From the NCBI GenBank assembly GCA_024653355.1, contig JANLFQ010000002.1:248001-312000 (forward strand): a DNA stretch of 64,000 bases, written 5' to 3'. Positions 43,394 through 52,121 of the stretch are shown piece after piece. Origin of the DNA: a candidate division WOR-3 bacterium (GTDB lineage Bacteria > Hydrothermota > Tepidihabitantia > Tepidihabitantales > Tepidihabitantaceae). Within the stretch, counting starts at the first letter, position 1. The number at the start of each line of letters is the position of its first letter. The position numbers and the translations under genes are program-made. The notes beneath the pieces are model-generated. The model was given only the letters and a program-made list of their open reading frames with translations. It had not been told where the DNA came from and searched no databases.

Positions 43394-43942
43394 ATGAGGG
43401 CGGTTCAGTTTAGCGTGGTCAGTTTCCCTAAATTACAACAGGATAAAGAACTTTTGCGGTTAAGGGAGAGGTTTGCACCGGGTGTATTTCAACTGGAGCC
43501 CTACATTCCGGTGGTCTTGCCCTGGGTACCAGTTGAACTGGGTGATGTGGTTGCAGTGGTAAACTGTTTAAGTGAAACGAGGAGAAAATTGCACCCGATT
43601 GCGATTGTCTGCGACAACTGGCATCGTAAAGGGGAACTCCTGCTTGGTGATGTGACCGAGGGGCAGGAGGCGGTGCTAAATTTGCGGAAAGGGATTACCG
43701 GTGTCGAGCCGGTTCCTTTGATAAAGGATGATGATAAGAATGTTTATCTTGTAGTGTGCCAGGTTCCTGATGAGGATAAGTGGGGTGCTTTGCTTAAAGA
43801 GGCACAAAATGTTGGCAGGAGTTTAGGAGTTCTTGATTCTGTGGTACTCATCCGTACGATGCCGGACGGTTCCTGGCAGCGGGTGGCAAACTTTCCTTTT
43901 GGTGTCGGCAGGGTTGATTTTTATGAACAGTTGGTGGGATAA
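43394..43942 (+). CDS. Cytoplasmic protein of unknown function
   Basis: 182 aa, no signal peptide or membrane segment. The sequence is an alternating alpha/beta protein: AVQFSVVSFPKLQQDKELLRLRERFAPG, VPVELGDVVAVVNCLSETRRKLHPIAIVCDNWH, then VYLVVCQVPDEDKWGALLKEAQNVG and SVVLIRTMPDGSWQRV. The order of strands and an N-terminal helix with Arg-rich segment recalls 2H phosphoesterase-like folds, but the two HxT/S motifs of that family are absent, so no function is assigned. It has its own TATAAT promoter with no leader and no Shine-Dalgarno. Genes on both sides have separate promoters. Confidence 0.6.
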   Translation: MRAVQFSVVSFPKLQQDKELLRLRERFAPGVFQLEPYIPVVLPWVPVELGDVVAVVNCLSETRRKLHPIAIVCDNWHRKGELLLGDVTEGQEAVLNLRKGITGVEPVPLIKDDDKNVYLVVCQVPDEDKWGALLKEAQNVGRSLGVLDSVVLIRTMPDGSWQRVANFPFGVGRVDFYEQLVG

Positions 43943-44046
43943 ACACAAAACAGTCTTGACCCGAAAAATCCAGACCTGAACACAAATGTCCACAACCTGA
44001 AACCCTCCAAAACGACAACCTCCTGAAAAATAGTCTCTTACAATTC

Positions 44047-44062
44047 TGGCATACTGCTTGCC
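44047..44062 (+). promoter_or_regulatory. Sigma-54 promoter of the 44111 gene
   Basis: TGGCAT-N5-TTGCC has the -24 GG and -12 GC at the exact sigma-54 spacing. The preceding AATTC is shared with the second sigma-54 promoter at 51067. The start is predicted near 44073. AGGAGG lies just before ATG 44111. Confidence 0.75.
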
Positions 44063-44110
44063 ATTATTTCAGGCGATGGCAAGTAAAAAATCAAAAACAG
44101 GAGGTAAAAA

Positions 44111-45004
44111 ATGAAGAAACTGCTTGCGTCCGTTGCAATCGGGATTCTTGCCGGCAGCGTGTTTGCCGGTACCGGCGGTATTGCCGGACGGGTAAGCAAT
44201 GTGGCAACCGGTGAGCCTGTTGTCAATGCGATTGTTACCGCTTGCAGCGACAGCCTGCCTGCAGGCCGAGCGGTGACCAATGAACAGGGTGAATACCTGA
44301 TTGAGGGGCTTAATCCGGGTGAGTACCGGGTGATAGCACGGGCACGCGGTTTTGTTCCGGCACACTCGCCAGTTCTCGTGGTGGTTCGGGAGGGCAGTAT
44401 CACCGAGGGTGTGGATTTGCGGTTAAGACCTTTACCAAGACGGACCGGCGCGATTAGCGGTAGAGTTGTGGACCGTATTACGCGGGAGCCTTTACGGGGT
44501 GCGGTGGTGATTGTGCGCAATCAGGCGGTAACTCGTCGGGCACGAACCGACCGCAACGGCTACTACATCATCCGCGGATTAGGTCCGGGAAGGTATCAGG
44601 TGGCGGCAAAGGCGCGGCGCTATTTTGGCGAGGTTTTACCTGACCCGGTTGAGGTTGTTGAGGGCGAGGTTACGGAAAACATCAACTTTGCTCTGCAGCC
44701 CAAGCCCCGGCGTGGTGGTATTTCCGGTCAGGTGGTTGATGTTAAAGCCGGGAACCCGATTGCCGGAGTGCTGATTACCGCTTTAGGTCCACAGGGTAGC
44801 GGTTTTGCCCGAACCAATGGCAATGGGTTTTACCAGATTGTCGGGCTTGAGCCCGGTCGTTATACGGTTTCGGCAACTAAGCCCGGTTATCAAGCGGCAA
44901 CCTATCCCGAGCCGGTTGAGGTCAATGCCGGTGAGTTAACCCGGGGAATTGACTTTCGACTGCAACCGTTGCGTAAAGACCATACTGATACCTATACCTA
45001 TTGA
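44111..45004 (+). CDS. Secreted protein of three carboxypeptidase-regulatory-like (Ig-type) repeats
   Basis: 297 aa. Signal peptide 1-19 (AGSVFA). Three tandem domains of about 85-90 aa follow: GGIAGRVSNVATGEPVVNAIV, GAISGRVVDRITREPLRGAVV and GGISGQVVDVKAGNPIAGVLI. Each ends in a GLxPGxYxVxAxARG(F/Y) phrase and VxVxEGxxxxxxxFxLxPL. These CarboxypepD_reg-like modules are usually fused to TonB receptors or peptidases; here they stand alone, so the protein is probably periplasmic or surface-exposed. It has a sigma-54 promoter and its own terminator, and lies 4 kb upstream of a histidine kinase and NtrC-type regulator. Confidence 0.8.
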   Translation: MKKLLASVAIGILAGSVFAGTGGIAGRVSNVATGEPVVNAIVTACSDSLPAGRAVTNEQGEYLIEGLNPGEYRVIARARGFVPAHSPVLVVVREGSITEGVDLRLRPLPRRTGAISGRVVDRITREPLRGAVVIVRNQAVTRRARTDRNGYYIIRGLGPGRYQVAAKARRYFGEVLPDPVEVVEGEVTENINFALQPKPRRGGISGQVVDVKAGNPIAGVLITALGPQGSGFARTNGNGFYQIVGLEPGRYTVSATKPGYQAATYPEPVEVNAGELTRGIDFRLQPLRKDHTDTYTY

Positions 45005-45018
45005 ACAATGATTCGATT

Positions 45019-45053
45019 TATACCCTCTGGCGGTGCCACCGCCAGAGGGTATA
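45019..45053 (+). terminator. Rho-independent terminator after the 44111 gene
   Basis: A perfect inverted repeat of at least 15 bp per arm (TATACCCTCTGG and its complement CCAGAGGGTATA at the outer ends) is followed by CTTTTCATT. Confidence 0.88.
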
Positions 45054-45060
45054 CTTTTCA

Positions 45061-45088
45061 TTGACAAAATTGTGGCTTAATTTATCCT
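45061..45088 (+). promoter_or_regulatory. Promoter of the 45153 gene
   Basis: TTGACA (45061-45066), 16-bp spacer, TATCCT (45083-45088). The leader is about 58 nt with AGGAGG before the ATG. Confidence 0.65.
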
Positions 45089-45152
45089 CTAATGGCGAAT
45101 TGGGTTACATCCCGGGGTTATTTTAACAGGTTAAACAGGAGGCAATGGCATT

Positions 45153-48100
45153 ATGCGGAAAGGAATTGTATCTCTGTTATTGGTGTGTTTTTCCTTGCTG
45201 GCTGAAGAGGGCGCCCGCTATTTGATTATTGCCCCGGATGCGTTTGTTTCAGCCGCCATTCCTCTTGCCCGCTGGAAGACTGCAAAAGGTATGCTGGCAA
45301 AGATTGTGCCGACGAGTGAAACCGGAACTGACACCGCCTCTATTCGCAGTTACATTCGCAATGCATGGAATAACTGGGAGATTCCGCCTGAGTATGTTTT
45401 ACTTCTCGGGGGTCCTACTTTTATTCCGAGCCTAAACTACAACAACGACAACTACTTCGGCGATATGACCGGAGATTACCTGATGGAAATTCCGGTGGGA
45501 AGGTTTCCGGCACTGACGCTGCGCGATTGCAGCACATTTGTTGCCAAAGTACTCGCGTACGAAAATCCACCGGCCGACATTGATACCTTGTGGTTTTACA
45601 AAGGAACAACCGTGGTTCGGGAAGATGTCCCCCCAGACTCTTTTTATCAAAAGGATGCGAGTATTTTGCGCCAGTACTGGATAGACCGGGGTTTTGTTCT
45701 GGCAGAGAGTTTGTGCGACCTTTATGGCGACTCGAGCCGGGAGGTGAATGCCGCAGCCCACGAAGGCAGGCTTTTTATAGCATATCGGGGTAGTGGTGTC
45801 AGCACCTGGTACTCTCCTTTCAACGCGGTGGATGCAAGCGGTTGGGGGAATGGGGCGAAAATGCCGGTGGTAGTCAGCGGTACCTGTGCGACAATAACTC
45901 TGGCACCGGGTGAGTCGATGTACGGTGACCGGTTTGTGCGTGCCGGTTCACCAAGCGCGCTGGGCGGGGCAATTGCGTTTTTCGGAACCACCCGTTCGGG
46001 CAATCACCTTTCCCGCTACCGCAGCGCCTGTTTTCGAGGGTTTTTCCATTCACTTTACCATGAGGGGGAGTACCGGCTGGGAAAAGCGGCACTGCGCGGT
46101 AAGTTCTGGGTTGACTCAATTTATCGAAACGAGGCTCGTTATCTTGAATGGAATTTGTTAGGCGACCCGGAACTTAATGTTTGGACCGGACCGATTAGAA
46201 TTCCCCAGGTAGAACACGATTCGGTTATTTTGCGAAAGCCCCAGGAGTTTGTGGTCACGGTGCGGGTTGGCGGCACACCGCTACCCAATGCGGTTGTCTG
46301 TGTGTCAATGGATTCAACAATCTATGAGTACACCAGCACGAATGGTCAGGGTCAGGCGATTTTTAACCTCAATCCGGTCAACACCGGCTCGCTTCAGGTT
46401 GTTGTTACGTGCAGAGACATTAGACCATATCTTGGCACCTGTAATGTTGTGGCAAAGGATGTCGCCTGCACAGCAATTCTGGCGCCGGTTGGGGTGGTAG
46501 ATTCGGGCATTGGTGTGACACCGGTGGTGAAACTTTTCAATTACGGTAGCAGGATAGAAAGTTATCCGGTACGGCTCAAGATTGGCACCCATTACAATCA
46601 TGCGGAGACGGTTTATTTTCATCAGCCAAACACGGAAAACGAGTTGATTTTTCCCCGATGGTATGCCCGGGAAAGGGGCAGTTTGGTGGTCAGTTGTTCA
46701 ACCGAACTGATAAACGATGTGGTGCCAGAAAATGACCGGGACACGGGTGCAGTTTTTGTGCGGGTGCGCGATGTGGCGGTGTCAAGGGTTTTGGTGCCCA
46801 CCGACCGGTATCCAGAAGGAAGTGTGATTACGCCGGGGGCAGCAGGGTGGAACCGGGGGAATGTAAATGCCACATATCAGATTTGGATGGTGATTAGCAA
46901 CGCTCAAGGACAACGGGTTTACAGCGACCAGCGGAATGTTGTGAATCAGCCCCCGGGCGATTCAGAACTGGTCGTTGCCTTTGCACCCTGTTCACTGGGT
47001 AGCGGCGGCAAATGGGCGGTGCGGTGCAGTGTCTATTATCCCTTTGACCAGATGACCGGCAACAACATTCTGGAGGGTGAGTTCTGGGTAACACCAGTAT
47101 GGCAATCCGGCTGGCAGGAGGCATCACCGATGCCCGCAGGACCTTCGGGTGCGGCGGTAAAGGACGGCGGTTGGCTTGCGGTAGATGAAAATTCGGGTGT
47201 GATTTATGCGGGCAAAGGGAACAAAACAGGGGACTTTTATGCTTACGAACCTTTCACCGATACCTGGCGTCTCTTGACGCCCGTTTTGCCGGGAAGAGAA
47301 GGGCGATTGCCGAGAAAAGGTGCCCGGGGTGTTGCTGATGGCGCGGGGAAAGTGTATCTAACAAAAGGAAACAGTACGCGGGGTTTCTGGCGCTATCATC
47401 GAGTTGAAGACCGCTGGGAACAACTGGCTGATATTCCACCGGGTAATAGCGGTAAAGGGGTAAAAGGGGGCGGTGATATGGTATATCTAACAAGGAACGA
47501 CACTGGGTATATTTACCTGTTAAAAGGTTACTACAGCGACTTTCTCCGTTACAATACGGAAATCGGTGAATGGAGTTTGCTTCCTGATGCCCCGCCCGGC
47601 AAGTGGAAAGAGGGTTCCTGGCTGGTTTACGATGGTGCTAACAGTCTGTATGCCCATCGGGCAAACAGTGAAGAGTTATGGGTTTTTGACCTGAATGCCA
47701 ACCAATGGAGCACAACGCCGTTGCCGGGCATTCCCCGGCAGAGCATGCGGACCGGTAAGAGTAAAAAGTCCAAGGATGGCGGTGCTGGCGCGTATTACGA
47801 TGGGGGTATTTACGCCCTGAAAGGCGGTAATACCGTTGAGTTCTGGTGTTATCGGATTGTTGATGCCCGCTGGGAAGAACTTGATACCATTCCCCAGCTG
47901 GGTTCAACAGGGAAAAAGAAGCGGGTTAAAGCCGGAGGCGATATCGCCCATTTTGGTGGGGGCGTGTTTTTTGCCCTGAAAGGCAACAAGACCTTAGAAC
48001 TGTGGCGCTATGTACCGGCGGCAGGTTTAACCCGTGCGCCGGCATTGCTCATGCAAGGGGTTTTGAGCGTAGAGAGTACCGGAAAAGGTGGACAATCAAT

Positions 48101-48347
48101 GCCGACGGTATTAAACCCGGCGGTGCTGGAACGGTATTTAGCCGGTCGGGCAAGCCAGCACGTGGGCAAAATTGTAAAGGTATGGATGTTTGATATTACC
48201 GGCCGGCTGGTGTTACAGTGGCAGGCAATGAGTTCGTTTAATACCGCAGCGAGCCCGGTGGGTAGTTTAGCACCCGGTGTTTACTTCTTGCGGTTTGAAA
48301 CCGATGCCGGATACAAAGGTGTAAGTAAAGTAACGGTGGTGCGGTGA
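45153..48347 (+). CDS. Gingipain-like (C25) protein fused to CARDB and six-bladed propeller with sorting tail
   Basis: 1064 aa. Signal peptide about 1-17. Residues 20-345 resemble peptidase family C25: ARYLIIAPDAFVSAAIPLARWKTAKGM, YVLLLGGPTFIP, IPVGRFPA, PVVVSGTCATITL with the catalytic Cys245, and ALGGAIAFFGTTRSGNH. The motif that normally reads GHG with the catalytic His reads G213-S214-G215 (AYRGSGVSTWY), so protease activity is doubtful. A short Ig-like part and CARDB repeats (about 345-640) follow, then the Lys-rich six-bladed propeller (about 650-955) and a sorting tail (VWMFDITGRLV, LAPGVYFLRFET). The start has AGGAGG. Confidence 0.8.
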   Translation: MRKGIVSLLLVCFSLLAEEGARYLIIAPDAFVSAAIPLARWKTAKGMLAKIVPTSETGTDTASIRSYIRNAWNNWEIPPEYVLLLGGPTFIPSLNYNNDNYFGDMTGDYLMEIPVGRFPALTLRDCSTFVAKVLAYENPPADIDTLWFYKGTTVVREDVPPDSFYQKDASILRQYWIDRGFVLAESLCDLYGDSSREVNAAAHEGRLFIAYRGSGVSTWYSPFNAVDASGWGNGAKMPVVVSGTCATITLAPGESMYGDRFVRAGSPSALGGAIAFFGTTRSGNHLSRYRSACFRGFFHSLYHEGEYRLGKAALRGKFWVDSIYRNEARYLEWNLLGDPELNVWTGPIRIPQVEHDSVILRKPQEFVVTVRVGGTPLPNAVVCVSMDSTIYEYTSTNGQGQAIFNLNPVNTGSLQVVVTCRDIRPYLGTCNVVAKDVACTAILAPVGVVDSGIGVTPVVKLFNYGSRIESYPVRLKIGTHYNHAETVYFHQPNTENELIFPRWYARERGSLVVSCSTELINDVVPENDRDTGAVFVRVRDVAVSRVLVPTDRYPEGSVITPGAAGWNRGNVNATYQIWMVISNAQGQRVYSDQRNVVNQPPGDSELVVAFAPCSLGSGGKWAVRCSVYYPFDQMTGNNILEGEFWVTPVWQSGWQEASPMPAGPSGAAVKDGGWLAVDENSGVIYAGKGNKTGDFYAYEPFTDTWRLLTPVLPGREGRLPRKGARGVADGAGKVYLTKGNSTRGFWRYHRVEDRWEQLADIPPGNSGKGVKGGGDMVYLTRNDTGYIYLLKGYYSDFLRYNTEIGEWSLLPDAPPGKWKEGSWLVYDGANSLYAHRANSEELWVFDLNANQWSTTPLPGIPRQSMRTGKSKKSKDGGAGAYYDGGIYALKGGNTVEFWCYRIVDARWEELDTIPQLGSTGKKKRVKAGGDIAHFGGGVFFALKGNKTLELWRYVPAAGLTRAPALLMQGVLSVESTGKGGQSMPTVLNPAVLERYLAGRASQHVGKIVKVWMFDITGRLVLQWQAMSSFNTAASPVGSLAPGVYFLRFETDAGYKGVSKVTVVR

Positions 48348-48378
48348 TAGAAGAGGTGTAGTCGAGGGAGTACTTCCG

Positions 48379-49647
48379 GTGCGACGGTTCACCATCTATG
48401 CGCTGATATTGACGGTGCTGGTGATTGCGGTGTTCAATGTTCACGGCTGGCTGGTTTTGTCCCGGAGTCGGGCGGCGCTGGAAGAGGAGTTAGGCAACCG
48501 GCTGGAAACCCTGGCAAAGACGATTGCGACCCAGTTGCGCGACGAAGAGTTCACACCGGAAAGGGTACGGGCCCTGAATGAGACGATGAACGAAGCGGAC
48601 CTGTTCAACATCTTTCTGGTTGATGAGAGTTTGCGGTATGTTTTCAATGTGCGGGAGCCCGAAGCGGCAGGAACAAGCGACCCGGCACTGGAACTGGATG
48701 CCACGGAAATTTTATCCGCCTTCAGCGGAATGCCAACCCGGACCCGGCTGTTTGCGGCTGGACCTTACTACCTGAAGACCGCATATGCCCCGGTTTACAG
48801 TGCTCGTGGTACGATTGACCGGGTACTCGGGGTTGAGGCGGATGCGAGGTTTTTCCGTAACCTCACCCTTTATCGTAATTCGCTCTTGTTCATCAACGGG
48901 TTAAGTTTACTGGCGCTGGTGGCGCTGGTGTTGGCTCTGGTCAGTGTTGCCCGGCACGCACTGAAACTGGAACAGGCTGCGGCGCGCGCCAGCACCTTTG
49001 CCCTGCTTGGTGAGATGGCAGCAGCACTGGCACACGAAATCCGCAACCCGCTCGCCACCATTCTCGCGGCAACAGATCGGTTAAGGATTCGCTACGGTGC
49101 CGAAAACGACCAGACATTTGATTACATCCGGGAGGAGGTGGAACGGCTTAACCGGACCCTGACAAACTATTTGAGTATCGGCGCGGGCAAGTTAGGTGAA
49201 ATGGAGGAGGTTGAACTGGGGGCGGTTATTAACCAGGTTCTCCTCAGTATGGAGGAGGAGTTGAATCGTAACGGGGTGCGGATTGAAAATCGGCTGGAAC
49301 AGTTGCCCAGGGTTCGGGGTTCAGAACTCCAGTTGCGCCAGGTTTTTATGAATCTGTTTCTCAACGCCCTGCAGGCACAGCCCCAGGGCGGTTTGCTGAG
49401 AATTGAGGGAAAAACCGTGGAGAAAGGTGGCAGGAGATGGTTGGTGGTTATGATTACCGACCATGGTCCCGGGATACCAAAGGAGTACCAGAAGCGGGTG
49501 TTTGAGCCGTTCTTCACGACCAAAGAGAAGGGGAGCGGGCTCGGGCTATTTGTGGTACGGCGGATTGTTGAGATGCATCAGGGCGCGGTGCGGTTGACAA
49601 GTACGCCGGAGCAGGGTACAACCGTGGCGGTGTGGTTGCCGGTATGA
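48379..49647 (+). CDS. Membrane sensor histidine kinase (NtrB-like class)
   Basis: 422 aa. Two membrane helices (about 7-27 and 170-192) bracket a periplasmic sensor domain (about 30-165) with a PAS/CACHE-like shape. The kinase core has phospho-His219 in LAHEIRNPLATILAA, the N-box QVFMNLFLNALQA, and ATP-binding motifs ITDHGPGIP, VFEPFFTTKEKGSGLGL and GTTVAVWLPV. There is no clear HAMP domain. GTG start with GAGGGAG upstream. Its stop overlaps the regulator's start (ATGA), so the pair is coupled. Signal unknown; the regulated genes next door suggest an envelope cue. Confidence 0.9.
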   Translation: MRRFTIYALILTVLVIAVFNVHGWLVLSRSRAALEEELGNRLETLAKTIATQLRDEEFTPERVRALNETMNEADLFNIFLVDESLRYVFNVREPEAAGTSDPALELDATEILSAFSGMPTRTRLFAAGPYYLKTAYAPVYSARGTIDRVLGVEADARFFRNLTLYRNSLLFINGLSLLALVALVLALVSVARHALKLEQAAARASTFALLGEMAAALAHEIRNPLATILAATDRLRIRYGAENDQTFDYIREEVERLNRTLTNYLSIGAGKLGEMEEVELGAVINQVLLSMEEELNRNGVRIENRLEQLPRVRGSELQLRQVFMNLFLNALQAQPQGGLLRIEGKTVEKGGRRWLVVMITDHGPGIPKEYQKRVFEPFFTTKEKGSGLGLFVVRRIVEMHQGAVRLTSTPEQGTTVAVWLPV

Positions 49648-50978
49648 AGATTTTACTGGTGGACGATGAGCGGCGGTTCTGCGAGATGACCGCGGAAAAC
49701 CTGCGTGCCCTCGGTTATGAGGTGAAGCCGGTTTTCAGTGGTGAAGAGGCGGTCCAGATTCTTGAACAGGAGAAGTTTGATGTGGTGATTACCGACCTGA
49801 AGATGGTGCCGGTGGATGGAATGGCGGTTCTAAAAAAGGCGAAGAAGGTAAATCCGCAAGGCGATGTGGTGGTCATCACCGGCTACGGCACGATTGCAGG
49901 GGCGGTGGCAGCGATGAAACAGGGTGCGTTTGACTTCATCACGAAGCCGGTGGCGCTGGACCACTTGCAGGCGGTGCTGGAGAAGATTGCGGAGCATCAG
50001 AAGACGAGAGAGGAAAACCGGCAGTTGAAAGAGGAGTTGAAACAGACGAGCCGGTTTGCCGAACTGGTTGGTGATAGCCCGGCACTGGCGCGGGTTAAGA
50101 GTTTGATTGCCAAGGTGGCGCCGAGCGATGCTACGGTGCTCATCACTGGAGAAAGCGGCACGGGCAAAGAACTGGTGGCGCGGACGATTCACCGTTTGAG
50201 CAAGCGGGCGCAAAACCCGTTTGTCGTGATGCATGCAGCAGCGCTACCTGAGACCCTGCTGGAGTCGGAACTTTTCGGGTATGAAAAAGGGGCGTTCACC
50301 GGCGCGACGGGCCGGAAATCGGGCCGGCTGGAGCAGGCACAGGGAGGAACAATTTTTCTTGACGAGATTGGTGAAATTACCGCATCGTTACAGGTAAAAC
50401 TGCTGCGCTTTCTCCAGGACAGAAGTTTTGTCCGTCTGGGCGGCAGGGAGACGATAACGGTTGATGCCCGAATTGTGGCGGCAACAAACCGGAACTTGCC
50501 GGAAGAGGTCCGAGCGGGCAGGTTTCGGGAGGACCTTTACTACCGGCTGGCGGTGTTTCCGATTCATCTGCCACCGCTGCGCGAGCACAAAGAGGACATT
50601 CCGGCGCTTGCCCGACATATCCTGAACCGGCACGGTTACCAGAAGGAACTTTCTTCGGAGGTGATGCAGATATTGCTGAGTTACGACTGGCCCGGCAATG
50701 TGCGGGAACTGGAGAATGTGCTGGAGCGGGCGCTGATTTTATCAGAAAAAGGGGAGATAAAACCTCAGTGTATCCAATTTCCCGAACCGGCACTCAGTTT
50801 TAAATCGGCATCAGAGGCCGCGGGCACACTCTGGGAGATGGAACGCAAGATGGTGGAAGAGGCGCTGGCGCGTGCCGGTGGTAACAAGTCAAAGGCGGCA
50901 AAACTCCTTGGTATTACGCGGCGGATGCTCTACACAAAACTGGCAAAGTTCGGGATTGAAACCGAGGATGGCGAATGA
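49644..50978 (+). CDS. NtrC-family sigma-54-dependent response regulator
   Basis: 444 aa from ATG 49644. Receiver domain 1-120 with MKILLVDDE and phospho-Asp51 (VVITDLKM). AAA+ domain about 140-375 with Walker A GESGTGKE, the sigma-54 contact loop GAFTGA, Walker B GGTIFLDEIGE and the R-finger region WPGNVRELENVLERAL. The C-terminal Fis-type helix-turn-helix contains GGNKSKAAKLLGITRRMLYTKL. Such proteins activate sigma-54 promoters by remodelling closed complexes. Two matching promoters (44047 and 51067) flank the kinase-regulator pair, and the second is only about 90 bp after this stop. Confidence 0.95.
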   Translation: MKILLVDDERRFCEMTAENLRALGYEVKPVFSGEEAVQILEQEKFDVVITDLKMVPVDGMAVLKKAKKVNPQGDVVVITGYGTIAGAVAAMKQGAFDFITKPVALDHLQAVLEKIAEHQKTREENRQLKEELKQTSRFAELVGDSPALARVKSLIAKVAPSDATVLITGESGTGKELVARTIHRLSKRAQNPFVVMHAAALPETLLESELFGYEKGAFTGATGRKSGRLEQAQGGTIFLDEIGEITASLQVKLLRFLQDRSFVRLGGRETITVDARIVAATNRNLPEEVRAGRFREDLYYRLAVFPIHLPPLREHKEDIPALARHILNRHGYQKELSSEVMQILLSYDWPGNVRELENVLERALILSEKGEIKPQCIQFPEPALSFKSASEAAGTLWEMERKMVEEALARAGGNKSKAAKLLGITRRMLYTKLAKFGIETEDGE

Positions 50979-51018
50979 ACATTTTGAGCCAGAATGGTGC
51001 AGGGATGTTCAGTCGGTG

Positions 51019-51037
51019 TAACAGGGGTAAACTGTTA
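51019..51037. promoter_or_regulatory. Possible enhancer site for the NtrC-type regulator
   Basis: Perfect inverted repeat TAACAG-N7-CTGTTA about 30 bp upstream of the -24 box. No matching copy was found upstream of the 44047 promoter, so assignment is weak. Confidence 0.3.
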
Positions 51038-51066
51038 AGTGTTATATTTCCAATAAATTGTAATTC

Positions 51067-51082
51067 TGGCACAGCGCTTGCT
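51067..51082 (+). promoter_or_regulatory. Sigma-54 promoter of the 51105-53371 pair
   Basis: TGGCAC-N5-TTGCT is a near-perfect sigma-54 -24/-12 element, preceded by AATTC as at 44047. The start is predicted near 51093, and AAAGGTGG lies just before ATG 51105. Confidence 0.82.
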
Positions 51083-51104
51083 TTTAAGTAAGGCAAAGGT
51101 GGAT

Positions 51105-52121
51105 ATGAAAAGGTTTGCTCTCCTGATTTTAATCTCGCTCGGCGTGGTCCTTGCCCAGAGTCCGGAAAAGGTCGTTTCCGAACTGCGGCGGACCGATGAG
51201 GTTATTGAACGGGCACAGTTGGTTGTTGAACCGTCGGGAAACGAGGAAGCCCGGACTTTGCTGAGAAGTGCAATTGAGATTCAGAATAGCGCCTGGGAAG
51301 GTTATCGGGGCAGGCGTTATCGCTGGGCTTTGAGCCGTACTCTGGCGGCAAGGCAGCGAGCGTGGCAGGCGCTTGATATGGTGGTGAACAACCCGGAACG
51401 GGTCAGGCAGGAGATTGAACGGACCGCACAGTTGATGCAGGAGGCGGAACCGGTTGTCAATCGGGTTGAGGAACAACGGGTAAAGGATTTGTGGCAGATG
51501 GCGCGCTCGGAACAAGCAGCCGCCGAGGAAAACTTCCGGGCGCAGCGTTACCGGATGGCGTTACGATTCACCATTACCGCACGCCAGCACACCGGCACGG
51601 TGCTCAAACTGCTCAGGCAGACGCTTTCTTTGGAAAGGGTGGAACTGGAACTGGCGCGCACGGAGCGGATTCAGGAGCGGGCAAAGGGTCCAATTCAGGC
51701 GGCAAAAAATGTGCGGGCACAGGAAATGTTCAACCGGGCGGGAGAGTGGCAAGTACAGGCGCGCAACCGGTTCCGGGAGCGGTTTCTGGGCCGGGCGTTA
51801 CGGTTGACCCTTGCCAGCCGGGATTTGACCCTGCGTGCTTGGGCGCTGGTCAACAAAGAGGGGAGTCCGGAGTTGTTAGAGACAACGCTGGGTGAAACTG
51901 AACGGTTGATTGAACTCTGGTCGGAAGAGTTTCAAAAGTTGAGCGATGGCGCAGCCCGAAAACTTTTTGCGCAGGCGCTTGATCACCAGCGGGCGGCCCG
52001 GGAACTGCAGAAGGCAGGAGATTTTGCCGCGGCATTGAAAGAGGCAACGCAGGCACAAAGGTTGATGAACCGGGCGCTGGAGGTTTTAGAGACCGGTAAT
52101 GGGGCGCCCGATTCCGAATGA
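51105..52121 (+). CDS. Exported helical-repeat (coiled-coil) protein under sigma-54 control
   Basis: 338 aa from ATG 51105; the earlier in-frame TTG 51078 lies inside the -12 box. Signal peptide about 1-18 (LGVVLAQ). The mature protein is almost wholly helical, made of about six repeats of 40-45 aa rich in Arg, Glu and Ala with the pattern A-x-x-(L/F)-x-x-A-x-x-x-Q-x-x-A-x-x-x-(Y/F)-(R/G)-x-(R/G)-(R/D)-(Y/F)-x-x-A-L, for example YRGRRYRWALSRTLAARQRAWQAL and FRAQRYRMALRFTITARQHTGTVL. It resembles a periplasmic TPR-like or coiled-coil spacer. Its stop overlaps the next start (ATGA). Function unknown. Confidence 0.65.
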   Translation: MKRFALLILISLGVVLAQSPEKVVSELRRTDEVIERAQLVVEPSGNEEARTLLRSAIEIQNSAWEGYRGRRYRWALSRTLAARQRAWQALDMVVNNPERVRQEIERTAQLMQEAEPVVNRVEEQRVKDLWQMARSEQAAAEENFRAQRYRMALRFTITARQHTGTVLKLLRQTLSLERVELELARTERIQERAKGPIQAAKNVRAQEMFNRAGEWQVQARNRFRERFLGRALRLTLASRDLTLRAWALVNKEGSPELLETTLGETERLIELWSEEFQKLSDGAARKLFAQALDHQRAARELQKAGDFAAALKEATQAQRLMNRALEVLETGNGAPDSE

